Assembly: GCA_046732855.1 (NCBI GenBank)
Contig: JBKPNX010000104.1
Coordinates: 1-8,415, forward strand
Length of the DNA: 8,415 bases
From: JBKPNX01 sp046732855
Lineage (GTDB): Bacteria; Pseudomonadota; Alphaproteobacteria; Geminicoccales; Geminicoccaceae
Reading direction: 5' to 3'
Under the pieces are notes generated by a model that was not told the origin of the DNA, made no database searches, and worked only from the letters and a program-made list of their open reading frames with translations. A program made the translations under genes and the position numbers. Positions 1 to 5,688 of this stretch are shown here, one piece after another (position 1 is the first letter of the stretch; each line of letters opens with the position of its first letter).

Positions 1-164
1 ATCTTTACGTGATCAACGGCATCGCGCCCGATGTGCCGCTGCAGACCATCCTCTGGGGTGGGCTGCCCTTCGTGTTGTGCATGGTGCTCGCCATCGTGAT
101 CCTGTGCCTGTTCCCGCAGATCGCGCTCTGGCTGCCGGGCGTCCTCATGGGCTCGGCGTTCTGA
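1..164 (+). CDS. TRAP transporter large permease, DctM-type (3' end only)
   Basis: This is the C-terminal end of a tripartite ATP-independent periplasmic (TRAP) transporter membrane subunit, which imports carboxylates and related acids using an ion gradient together with a periplasmic binding protein and a small membrane subunit. Only 53 residues are present, read in the frame starting at base 3 and ending with TGA at 162-164. What is visible is one hydrophobic segment of roughly 20 residues (core LPFVLCMVLAIVILCLFPQI) followed by the short tail ALWLPGVLMGSAF. The order 'GI.PDVPL..I..G.LPF......I..L..FPQ..LWLP' is the usual ending of DctM proteins, where the last helix is followed by the FPQ-x-x-LWLP tail. 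The gene begins outside the window, so the substrate cannot be judged. It is followed by 211 bases without a gene and then a gene on the other strand, so it is the last gene of its operon. Confidence 0.85.
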   Translation, partial: LYVINGIAPDVPLQTILWGGLPFVLCMVLAIVILCLFPQIALWLPGVLMGSAF

Positions 165-271
165 TCGGTGAGCCGGCGCTTGCCGCGCGGCGACCACCAA
201 CTCCTCTCGGGATCACTCGTCATCTCCCGCGTTCCCTCGCGCGCAGCACGCGGGCCACGAGGGCCCGGAGC

Positions 272-316
272 GGGCGGCTGATGGAGGGGGCGGCTGATCG
301 GCGCGTAGCCGCCCTC
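272..316. repeat. 11-bp direct repeat and 10-bp-stem hairpin in the 165-375 gap
   Basis: The 211-base gap between the converging TRAP permease and DUF2235 genes holds no convincing gene. An 11-bp direct repeat (GGGCGGCTGAT) occurs at 272-282 and 288-298. Bases 286-295 can pair with 307-316 as a 10-bp stem including one G:U pair, with an 11-base loop. A smaller perfect stem (CGGGCC/GGCCCG, loop ACGAG) sits at 251-267. There is no T-run after either stem on either strand, so a classical intrinsic terminator is not supported. The structure may still mark the 3' ends of the two converging transcripts. Confidence 0.35.
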
Positions 317-375
317 GGGTTCCGACCGCAGCAGCACGGTGCAGGTGCGCTCGGCCGCCGCAACGATCCACCCGC

Positions 376-2802
376 TTAATTGGCGTTCCCGGTGATCGCG
401 GCTTCGCGCACCTCACCGTCGACCGGCTCGATTTGCACCTGGGCCATACCCTTATTGTTGGCGTAGAAGTCCCGCGTGAGGCCGCGCCAGGAAACGATTG
501 CGTCGTTCAAGAACAGGAAGACCTCCCCGGTCCGGGCCGCGACAAATTCCGCGGAGTAGATCCCGGCGGCACTGGGTTGCAGGTCCACAGCCTCGATCTG
601 GCTCGAGCCGCTCCCTGGTGCCGGCACGACCTTCACCAGGGGCTGAAACCATCGCTCGCTCAACGACCGGCGCAGGGGAGCGGCCGTGTAGCGCGCGTAC
701 CACGGCAGCTGCTCCGATCCGAACCCGACCGGATCGGCAGCGATGGTCCCGTCGATCCAGGGCTGGTTGACCGTCAAGGTGACCCGGTAATGCCGGCCGA
801 CCTCGACCTGAGATCCGGTCGCCCAGCACAGCGACTTGGTCGAGAACCCCTCCGGCGTGGCTGCTTGCGGCCCCCCATCGAGCTCGCAGATCGCGTTTGA
901 GCGCTCTGCAATAACCAGCTGAGCCCGGTGAATCGCCAGCAACGGTAGTGAGACGATCAGGAGCAGAGCCACCGCAAGCGTTCCGCAGCCGAAAACGTTC
1001 GGCCCGACTTTCCATTTCAGGCGCCAGAGCACCGCCTGGTACCACTGGTGGGTGCGGAGGCGGTAAATCCACGATTCGCGTGTCGACGCCGTTGCCGCGC
1101 CCGCCGGGCCAGGTAGTTGGAGCGACTTTGCCCACAGTCGGCGCATCCGGTCCTGCACGTGCCGTTGCCACTTCGCGCCCATCGCAAGCAGGACAGCAAT
1201 CCCGATAGCCAAGCCAAGGAACGAGCCAGGACTGCGCGCGAACGCGGTTATCCATGGCGCTACAAACCCCGGAAGGAAATCGCCGAGCCCGGCGATAACG
1301 GGCGTCAGCAGGCACTGCGGGCCAGCGCAGGGGGAAGGCGGCCAGATCGCGTGGATCAATGGCAGCGCAGCCAGGACCAGCGATGCGCCAACCGTCAGGA
1401 AATAGAAGATCCGCTTCTTCCAGACCTCGTTCCACACCGCCTCCTGCCCGACAACGCGCGCGTGCGCGGCCGCCCCGCTCTCCCGGGCAGTCACGATCTT
1501 GCCTTGCCGATCCACGACCTCGTATGTGGCCGGCAACACGATCGGCGCGTAATGGTCGGGTCCGGAGCGAATGCGATCGAGCACGCTCTGGTGGATTCTG
1601 ACTTCTCTTAGCAGCCCATGGCCCTTCAAGTCCGGGTTGCGCATGATCTGCGTCCCGGGGTCGGGAGGGTCGAGCAGCGCGCTGATCCGCCGCGGCTGGT
1701 AGCGATAATAGCCGCCGAGCCCGCGCCGAGAATCGTGAAGCGGGCCTAAGGGGTTGCAGTCGCGCGCCAAGTGCTCGGCTCGGTGCTTGTCGAAGCGCAG
1801 GCCACTAGCCGCCGCCTCCTGCATCATCCACTCAAGCGCGACATGGGCAAGGCCATCGTCGGGATAACCTCCGCCGACATCGGAATGCATGCCAGCGAAC
1901 CAGACCTGCTTCAGGCGACCGTCGCTGACTTCCTCCTGGTCGATCAGCTCTTGCTCCTCGATCTCGCTCCACAGGAGCGGATGGAACGTGTCGCGCTCGT
2001 CGTCCAGGGCCAGCGCATGGCATGCCTTCTTGACCTTCTTGGAAAGCTTGCGGTCCGGCATCGACAGGGGCCAGACCCAATTGTCGATCCCATGGGTCAG
2101 TTCGGCGAACGGGGTGCCGTACGCCGCGACCGTATCCCATACCCCGACGAAGGCGACGGCATCCTTGCGCAGCTCCTTCTTCTCGACTTCGTCGTAGGTC
2201 TTCTGGCGCCAAAGTCGGCGCCATGCCCGGATCGCCGCGTCACGCACGGTCCTTAGCAAGAAGACGTGGAGCACCCAGAACTTGAACCGGCCCTTTCGGG
2301 ACCTTTGCGTGAGATCCCGGCGGTAGGCGCGGTAGGCGTCTGGCGCGTTTCGGGCGAGCTCCTCTTCGGTGCAAGCCGGCGCGCAGCAGAGCAGACCTTG
2401 GTTGCTCAGCAGACCCACCAGGATACGGATCGTGAAAGCGCCCCGGCTGAAGCCGAATGCGTAGATCTCGTCTCCTTCTTCGTAGTTGCGGCAGATGAAG
2501 GTGTAGAGATCGAGCACATTGCGCTTCAGCCCCCAGCCGAACGCGCCGCCGAGAACGGCGAGCGGCCGGAACGAGGACGTGCCCACACCGTCATCGTAAC
2601 AGGCGATCTGCCGGCGGGTGCCCTGCGCCCTAGCCGCGGGCGTAAGCTCACTGGTATCGAGCGCTTGGTAAAGCCGCCAGACATTGGTTCTCAGCAGCTT
2701 GGCAGCGCTATTGCCGGTTCCATCTGAGAAAACCGCGATCACCTTGGGCTCGCGCCCTGGGTCACTCGCGCCGTTGCCAATGCCATTGTCGGGTTGTGAC
2801 AT
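376..2802 (-). CDS. DUF2235 alpha/beta-hydrolase, membrane-anchored, with LecA-like C-terminal domain
   Basis: The 808-residue protein has three parts. Residues 20-330 match the DUF2235 hydrolase family, which includes the Tle1 type VI phospholipase effectors: FSDGTGN at 25-31, the nucleophile elbow GFSRG at 117-121 (Ser119), VWDTV at 221-225 (Asp223) and the MHSDVGGGYPD stretch from 305 (His306). Ser119, His306 and an Asp are the likely catalytic residues. Hydrophobic segments lie near 465-487, 527-544 and 604-624. Arg/Lys-rich flanks at 545-603 place the hydrolase in the cytoplasm and the C-terminus in the periplasm. Residues 665-793 resemble PA-IL/LecA lectins (see findings). ATG 2802 is preceded by GGGTGG seven bases upstream. 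No VgrG, PAAR or immunity-like gene is next to it, so a secreted effector role is not supported; a membrane lipase or esterase is my inference, and the substrate is unknown. GC looks lower than in the flanking genes. Confidence 0.85.
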   Translation of the reverse strand: MSQPDNGIGNGASDPGREPKVIAVFSDGTGNSAAKLLRTNVWRLYQALDTSELTPAARAQGTRRQIACYDDGVGTSSFRPLAVLGGAFGWGLKRNVLDLYTFICRNYEEGDEIYAFGFSRGAFTIRILVGLLSNQGLLCCAPACTEEELARNAPDAYRAYRRDLTQRSRKGRFKFWVLHVFLLRTVRDAAIRAWRRLWRQKTYDEVEKKELRKDAVAFVGVWDTVAAYGTPFAELTHGIDNWVWPLSMPDRKLSKKVKKACHALALDDERDTFHPLLWSEIEEQELIDQEEVSDGRLKQVWFAGMHSDVGGGYPDDGLAHVALEWMMQEAAASGLRFDKHRAEHLARDCNPLGPLHDSRRGLGGYYRYQPRRISALLDPPDPGTQIMRNPDLKGHGLLREVRIHQSVLDRIRSGPDHYAPIVLPATYEVVDRQGKIVTARESGAAAHARVVGQEAVWNEVWKKRIFYFLTVGASLVLAALPLIHAIWPPSPCAGPQCLLTPVIAGLGDFLPGFVAPWITAFARSPGSFLGLAIGIAVLLAMGAKWQRHVQDRMRRLWAKSLQLPGPAGAATASTRESWIYRLRTHQWYQAVLWRLKWKVGPNVFGCGTLAVALLLIVSLPLLAIHRAQLVIAERSNAICELDGGPQAATPEGFSTKSLCWATGSQVEVGRHYRVTLTVNQPWIDGTIAADPVGFGSEQLPWYARYTAAPLRRSLSERWFQPLVKVVPAPGSGSSQIEAVDLQPSAAGIYSAEFVAARTGEVFLFLNDAIVSWRGLTRDFYANNKGMAQVQIEPVDGEVREAAITGNAN

Positions 2803-2892
2803 GTCTTGGCCACCCTATGTCAGCGGGCGCCGGTTGCGCCGGGCGCCCCGATGTTGTGTTTTCGCTGGTAGCGCTGGCGCGCGGCGACGGTC

Positions 2893-2908
2893 TGTGAACT
2901 GCTTCACA
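2893..2908. promoter_or_regulatory. Perfect Crp/Fnr-family-type operator palindrome
   Basis: The sequence TGTGAACTGCTTCACA is a perfect 6-bp inverted repeat around a 4-base centre and fits the TGTGA-N6-TCACA consensus of Crp-type regulators exactly. It lies 91 bases upstream of the DUF2235 start (2802, minus strand) and 192 bases upstream of the BKACE start (3100, plus strand), so it could serve either promoter or both. The match to the motif is seen directly. That a Crp-family protein binds here is inference, because the organism's regulators are not in the window. Confidence 0.5.
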
Positions 2909-3085
2909 ACTCCTGCTTAAAAAAGTTTTTTGGCGCGGCTACCTGGGAGGACAAAAGTAACCAAGCGCCGTTCATGGTTGAGGAGCGGATCAAGTCGGTC
3001 ATTGGGCGAGCTACGCGCCGAAATCCGCAGGCCAGCGGAAGGCGTTCTGGGCAGACATGCCTGCTTGTAAGAGCCTGTGATGATA

Positions 3086-3091
3086 CGGGAG
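3086..3091 (+). promoter_or_regulatory. Ribosome-binding site deciding the BKACE start
   Basis: CGGGAG lies eight bases before GTG 3100. No comparable purine-rich site precedes the upstream in-frame ATG at 2974, and the other in-frame GTG at 3091 overlaps this site. This supports 3100 as the start. Confidence 0.55.
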
Positions 3092-3099
3092 TGCAGTCG

Positions 3100-3990
3100 G
3101 TGGTAGAGAGAGCGATCTGGCTGGAAGCGGCGTTGAACGGGCCGTGGGCGCGCACCCTGCAGCCCGGCATGCCGATCACCGTCGCCGAGCTGGTTGCGGA
3201 CGGCATCGCCTGCGCCCGGGCGGGTGCCGCGATCATCCACGTCCACGCCTACGACGAGCGGACGGGCCGCCAGCGCGACGATGCCGAGATCTACCGGCGC
3301 ATCATCGAGGGCATTCGCGAGCAGGAGGACGTGATCGTCTATCCCACGCTGCCGGTGCTCGGCGGGCCGGACGCGCCGCGCGCCATGACCGCGCCCGAGC
3401 GCTTCAAGGCGGTCGAGCAGCTGGCGATGCAGGGGCTGCTGGAGTGGACGGTGGTCGACCCGGGCTCGGTCAACTTCGCCCATTACGACCGCCTGGTCGC
3501 GAAACAGGAGGGTTTCGTCTACCTCAACCCTGAGGGCCACGTGCGCTACGGGCTCGAGCTCGCGGCGCGCTACGGCTTCCACCCGAGCTACGCGATCTAT
3601 GAGCCGGGCTTTCTGCGGCTCGGCGCGGCGCTCGCCCGCGTCTACGCCGACGCCCCGGTGCCGGTCTACCGGTTCATGTTTTCGGACGGCCTCGCGTTCG
3701 GCTTCGCGCCCAGGGAATACGGTCTCGAGGCCTATCTGAGCTTGCTGGAGGACGAAGCGCAGGGCGCCCCCTGGATGATCGCCGGCCTCGCCGTCGACAT
3801 CCGCCCGCTGATCCCCGCCGCAGTCCGGCGCGGCGGCCACGTGCGGGTCGGCCTCGAGGACGCCCCGCTCGGCACCGAGCTCACCAACCTGCAGTGGGTC
3901 GAGCAGGCGGTCGCCGCGATCGAGCAGGCCCGCGGCCGGGTCGCGAGCGCCGTCGAGGTACGCCGGCGCATCGCCCGCTCCGCCATTTAG
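3100..3990 (+). CDS. DUF849 / BKACE-family beta-keto acid cleavage enzyme
   Basis: The family (founder Kce, 3-keto-5-aminohexanoate cleavage enzyme) transfers acetyl-CoA onto a beta-keto acid with cleavage, giving acetoacetate and a new CoA ester, using a bound divalent metal. Starting at GTG 3100 the product is 296 residues, typical for the family. The metal-binding pair HVH is at 47-49 after the helix 'ELVADGIACARAGAAII'. Near the C-terminus, VRVGLED (residues 248-254) supplies the conserved Arg249, Glu253 and Asp254; Glu253 is the expected third metal ligand. The fold is a TIM barrel and the protein should be cytoplasmic. The N-terminus (WLEAALNGPW) differs from the common IITVAPTG type start, and the usual Ala-x-Ser-Asn after VGLED is replaced by Gly-Thr-Glu-Leu-Thr-Asn, so it belongs to a less standard subgroup with unknown substrate. 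An open frame continues upstream to ATG 2974, but the extra 42 residues are basic and unlike the family. Confidence 0.85.
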   Translation: MVERAIWLEAALNGPWARTLQPGMPITVAELVADGIACARAGAAIIHVHAYDERTGRQRDDAEIYRRIIEGIREQEDVIVYPTLPVLGGPDAPRAMTAPERFKAVEQLAMQGLLEWTVVDPGSVNFAHYDRLVAKQEGFVYLNPEGHVRYGLELAARYGFHPSYAIYEPGFLRLGAALARVYADAPVPVYRFMFSDGLAFGFAPREYGLEAYLSLLEDEAQGAPWMIAGLAVDIRPLIPAAVRRGGHVRVGLEDAPLGTELTNLQWVEQAVAAIEQARGRVASAVEVRRRIARSAI

Positions 3991-4002
3991 GTCGGGCGAG
4001 GC

Positions 4003-4043
4003 CGTCGAAAAATACGACGAGGCCGGGAGAGAACCGCCCGGCC
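4003..4043. terminator. Paired hairpins between convergent genes, possible bidirectional terminator
   Basis: The 77-base gap between the BKACE stop (3990) and the DUF4142-PRC stop (4068) carries two stems. CGTCG (4003-4007) pairs with CGACG (4015-4019) around an A-rich loop, and GGCCGGG (4021-4027) pairs perfectly with CCCGGCC (4037-4043) around nine bases. Read on the minus strand, the 7-bp GC stem is followed eight bases later by a run of five T, which is further than usual for an intrinsic terminator. Placement between two converging 3' ends supports termination; the weak T-tract keeps confidence low. Confidence 0.4.
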
Positions 4044-4067
4044 CCGCGCCTGCTCGTCGATACAGCC

Positions 4068-5000
4068 CTACTTCTCGGCGTACGGCTGATACTGGTCTTC
4101 GTCGTACTCGGGCATCTGCTTCAGCTGGTCCTCGGTCGCTGCGCTCATCAGATAGGCTTCGTCCTGGCCCAGCTGCAGGTCGTTCAGCGGCACCGCCACA
4201 TCCTTGTCGCCGATCCCGAGGAAGCCGCCGACCGACACGACCGCAAAGTACTTGCCGGTCTGGTCGAGCACCACGTCCTCGATCTTGCCGACCTTGTCGC
4301 CCTTGGTGTTGACCACCGGCGATCCGAGCAGCTTCTCCATGCTGATCGCCTGCTGCGGCTTCGGCGTGGCTCCCGGCTGCGGGGGCTGGGCGGCCTGGGG
4401 TTGCTCCGGCTTGCTCGCCGCCGCGGTCACCTGCTCCTCCTTGCTCGCGGCCGCGGTCACCTGCTCCTCAGTCTGCTGCGCGAGCCGCAGGTGCTCCTTC
4501 AGCGTCGGCAGGGTCTGCCCGGCGAAGCTGGTGAGATCGGGATCCTTGCCTTCATCGACATACTGCTCGAACTCGGCGACATCCTTCTCGTGATCGCTCA
4601 CCATCTCGTCCGTGTACGCCTGATCGAAGTCAGCGCCGGACTTCTCCTGCAGCTCGGCATATTTCTCCTGGTCCTCGTTCGACAGCTGCTGCGGCAGCTC
4701 GACGCCCTTCTTTTGCGCGAGCTGCTTCAGCTGGTCGTTGGCCTTGCCATGATCGGCGACCATGCGCTGGCCGAACTGCTTGACCTCGTCGCGCGCCGCC
4801 TGCTGCTGCGCGAGCTCCCCGAACTTCACCTCCTTGAGGCCGCCCTGCGCCGCCTTGGTCGCGAACTCCAGATCCTCCTGCGCCAGCTGCTGTGTCGCCG
4901 CCGCCGGTCGCTGCTGTGTGGTGGCCTTATCCTGCGCCAGCGCTGGCTGGGCCATGAGACCGATCAGCGCGGTACTCGCGAGCAAGTGCTTGAGCGTCAT
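4068..5000 (-). CDS. Exported DUF4142 (ferritin-like) – PRC-barrel fusion protein
   Basis: The 310-residue protein starts with a Sec signal peptide (basic MTLKHLL, hydrophobic core, cleavage expected after Ala22 in ALA|Q), so it is periplasmic or outer-membrane associated. Residues about 38-176 match DUF4142, a helical ferritin-like domain; visible hallmarks are MVADHGKAND (80-89) and the second MVSDHEKD (133-140), with His84, His138 and His170. A Gln/Pro/Ala-rich linker at 177-218 contains EEQVTAAASK twice in a row. Residues 219-298 are a PRC-barrel (VVNTKGDKVGKIEDVVLD, then VAVPLNDLQL). DUF4142 proteins are common in alphaproteobacteria and often stress-associated, and PRC-barrels are small protein- or ligand-binding folds; the exact role is unknown. 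The start is firm: AGGAGGAGGA lies at 5006-5015, five bases before ATG 5000. The gene stands alone, divergent from the TPP operon and convergent with BKACE. Confidence 0.85.
   Translation of the reverse strand: MTLKHLLASTALIGLMAQPALAQDKATTQQRPAAATQQLAQEDLEFATKAAQGGLKEVKFGELAQQQAARDEVKQFGQRMVADHGKANDQLKQLAQKKGVELPQQLSNEDQEKYAELQEKSGADFDQAYTDEMVSDHEKDVAEFEQYVDEGKDPDLTSFAGQTLPTLKEHLRLAQQTEEQVTAAASKEEQVTAAASKPEQPQAAQPPQPGATPKPQQAISMEKLLGSPVVNTKGDKVGKIEDVVLDQTGKYFAVVSVGGFLGIGDKDVAVPLNDLQLGQDEAYLMSAATEDQLKQMPEYDEDQYQPYAEK
4410..4469. repeat. 30-bp tandem duplication inside the DUF4142-PRC linker
   Basis: Bases 4410-4439 and 4440-4469 are two adjacent copies of a 30-bp unit differing at one position (C at 4419, G at 4449). 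The length is a multiple of three, so the reading frame is kept and the protein gains a second EEQVTAAASK decapeptide between the DUF4142 and PRC-barrel domains. The near-identity implies a recent slippage or unequal-exchange event, and copy number may vary between strains. Confidence 0.85.
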
Positions 5001-5017
5001 CTCTGTCCTCCTCCTGC

Positions 5018-5035
5018 GCCAGCGTCGTCGCTGGC
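5018..5035 (-). promoter_or_regulatory. 7-bp hairpin just upstream of the DUF4142-PRC ribosome-binding site
   Basis: GCCAGCG (5018-5024) pairs perfectly with CGCTGGC (5029-5035) around a 4-base loop. In the minus-strand transcript this hairpin ends two bases before the AGGAGGAGGA ribosome-binding site (5015-5006). It does not sequester that site; it could stabilise the 5' end of the message or affect ribosome loading. It is short and GC-rich, so chance occurrence is possible. Confidence 0.3.
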
Positions 5036-5166
5036 CGGGTCACTGCGCCCTACAACGGCCGGACATCGGCGTGGTTCCGAACCAGCGTCGCATGTGGACC
5101 AGGGGCTCGAGAGCTTGTCGAACGCGCCGGCCCCGGCCACACTCGTCCCGATCGGGAGGTTCGCGC

Positions 5167-5688
5167 ATGGACGCAGCGAGCGACTGGCCGACAGCGATCC
5201 ACCGCGCGTTTGGCGAGCTGGGCGTGCGCCAGGTGGCCTACGTGCCCGATGCCGGCCATGCCCGCCTGATCGAGCTGTGTCAGGCCGACCCGGGGCTGCG
5301 CTCGATCGTGCTGACCACCGAGGAGGAAGGCGTGGCGCTTGCCGCGGGCGCGTGGCTCGGCGGCCAGCGCGCGGCGCTCCTGATGCAGAGCAGCGGCGTC
5401 GGCAACTGCGTCAACATGCTCGCGCTGAATCGGGTCGGACGGTTCCCGCTGCTGGCGCTCATCACCATGCGCGGCGAGTGGGGCGAGCAGAATCCCTGGC
5501 AGCTGCCCATGGGCCAGAGCGCGGCTGAGGTGCTGCAGCTCGCCGGCGTGATCGTGCAGCGGCTGGACGCGCCCGAAACCGCCGGCGAAACGGTGCGCGC
5601 CGCCGGCGTCATGACGTTCGAGGGGCAGGTCCCGGTCGCCGTGCTGATCGGCCAGCGCCTGATCGGCGCCAAGTCGTTCGCGCGGTGA
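5167..5688 (+). CDS. Split TPP-dependent decarboxylase, alpha (N-terminal, PYR-domain) subunit
   Basis: This 173-residue protein corresponds to the pyrimidine-binding half of thiamine-diphosphate enzymes and is like the alpha subunit of sulfopyruvate decarboxylase (ComD) and the N-terminal half of phosphonopyruvate decarboxylase. The conserved Glu that activates the cofactor lies in TTEEEGVALAAGAWLGG (Glu52-Glu54 cluster), followed by the family's LLMQSSGVGNCVNML segment around residues 76-90. Where ComD and Ppd usually have VP(C/D)S, this protein reads VPDAGH (26-31), so the substrate may differ. ATG 5167 follows GGGAGG at 5153-5158 with a good spacing; the open frame extending further upstream covers the divergent promoter region and has no family similarity. 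Its stop overlaps the GTG of the next gene, indicating translational coupling. It needs the beta subunit to form an active site and acts in the cytoplasm. Confidence 0.82.
   Translation: MDAASDWPTAIHRAFGELGVRQVAYVPDAGHARLIELCQADPGLRSIVLTTEEEGVALAAGAWLGGQRAALLMQSSGVGNCVNMLALNRVGRFPLLALITMRGEWGEQNPWQLPMGQSAAEVLQLAGVIVQRLDAPETAGETVRAAGVMTFEGQVPVAVLIGQRLIGAKSFAR

Larger units (their letters stand above)
2803..3099. other. Divergent intergenic region between DUF2235 and BKACE genes
   Basis: About 297 bases separate the two divergent starts. I find no gene here; the open frame running into the BKACE gene from 2974 does not look like that family's N-terminus and uses no visible ribosome-binding site. 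The region contains a GC-rich inverted-repeat patch near 2821-2855, a perfect TGTGA-N6-TCACA palindrome at 2893-2908, an A6-G-T6 tract at 2919-2931 and, at the right edge, a Shine-Dalgarno sequence for the GTG start at 3100. I could not identify a convincing -35/-10 pair for either gene. The stretch is visibly richer in A+T than the genes to its right. Confidence 0.6.

Noticed and set aside
5..337. 110-residue minus-strand open frame over the TRAP end and the following gap
   Set aside because: It is antisense to the recognisable DctM tail and continues through hairpin sequence, with Pro/Arg-rich composition and no family likeness.
452..1435. 327-residue minus-strand open frame inside the DUF2235 gene
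   Set aside because: It is another frame of the same strand, with Arg/Pro/Ala-rich low-information sequence and no start signal or family motif.
376..2802. Type VI secretion effector (Tle1) assignment for the DUF2235 protein
   Set aside because: The protein has three membrane segments, and no VgrG, PAAR, adaptor or lipoprotein immunity gene is adjacent; DUF2235 proteins also occur outside type VI loci.
2974..3099. N-terminal extension of the BKACE protein from ATG 2974
   Set aside because: The 42 residues are basic and unlike the DUF849 N-terminus, there is no ribosome-binding site before ATG 2974, and a good one precedes GTG 3100.
2917..3840. 307-residue minus-strand open frame antisense to the BKACE gene
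   Set aside because: The plus strand shows the metal and catalytic motifs of DUF849; the antisense translation is Asp/Arg/Val-rich mirror sequence.
3894..5528. 544-residue plus-strand open frame spanning the DUF4142-PRC gene
   Set aside because: It runs antisense through a gene with clear domains and signal peptide, is extremely Leu/Arg-rich and crosses three intergenic regions. It is a by-product of high GC.
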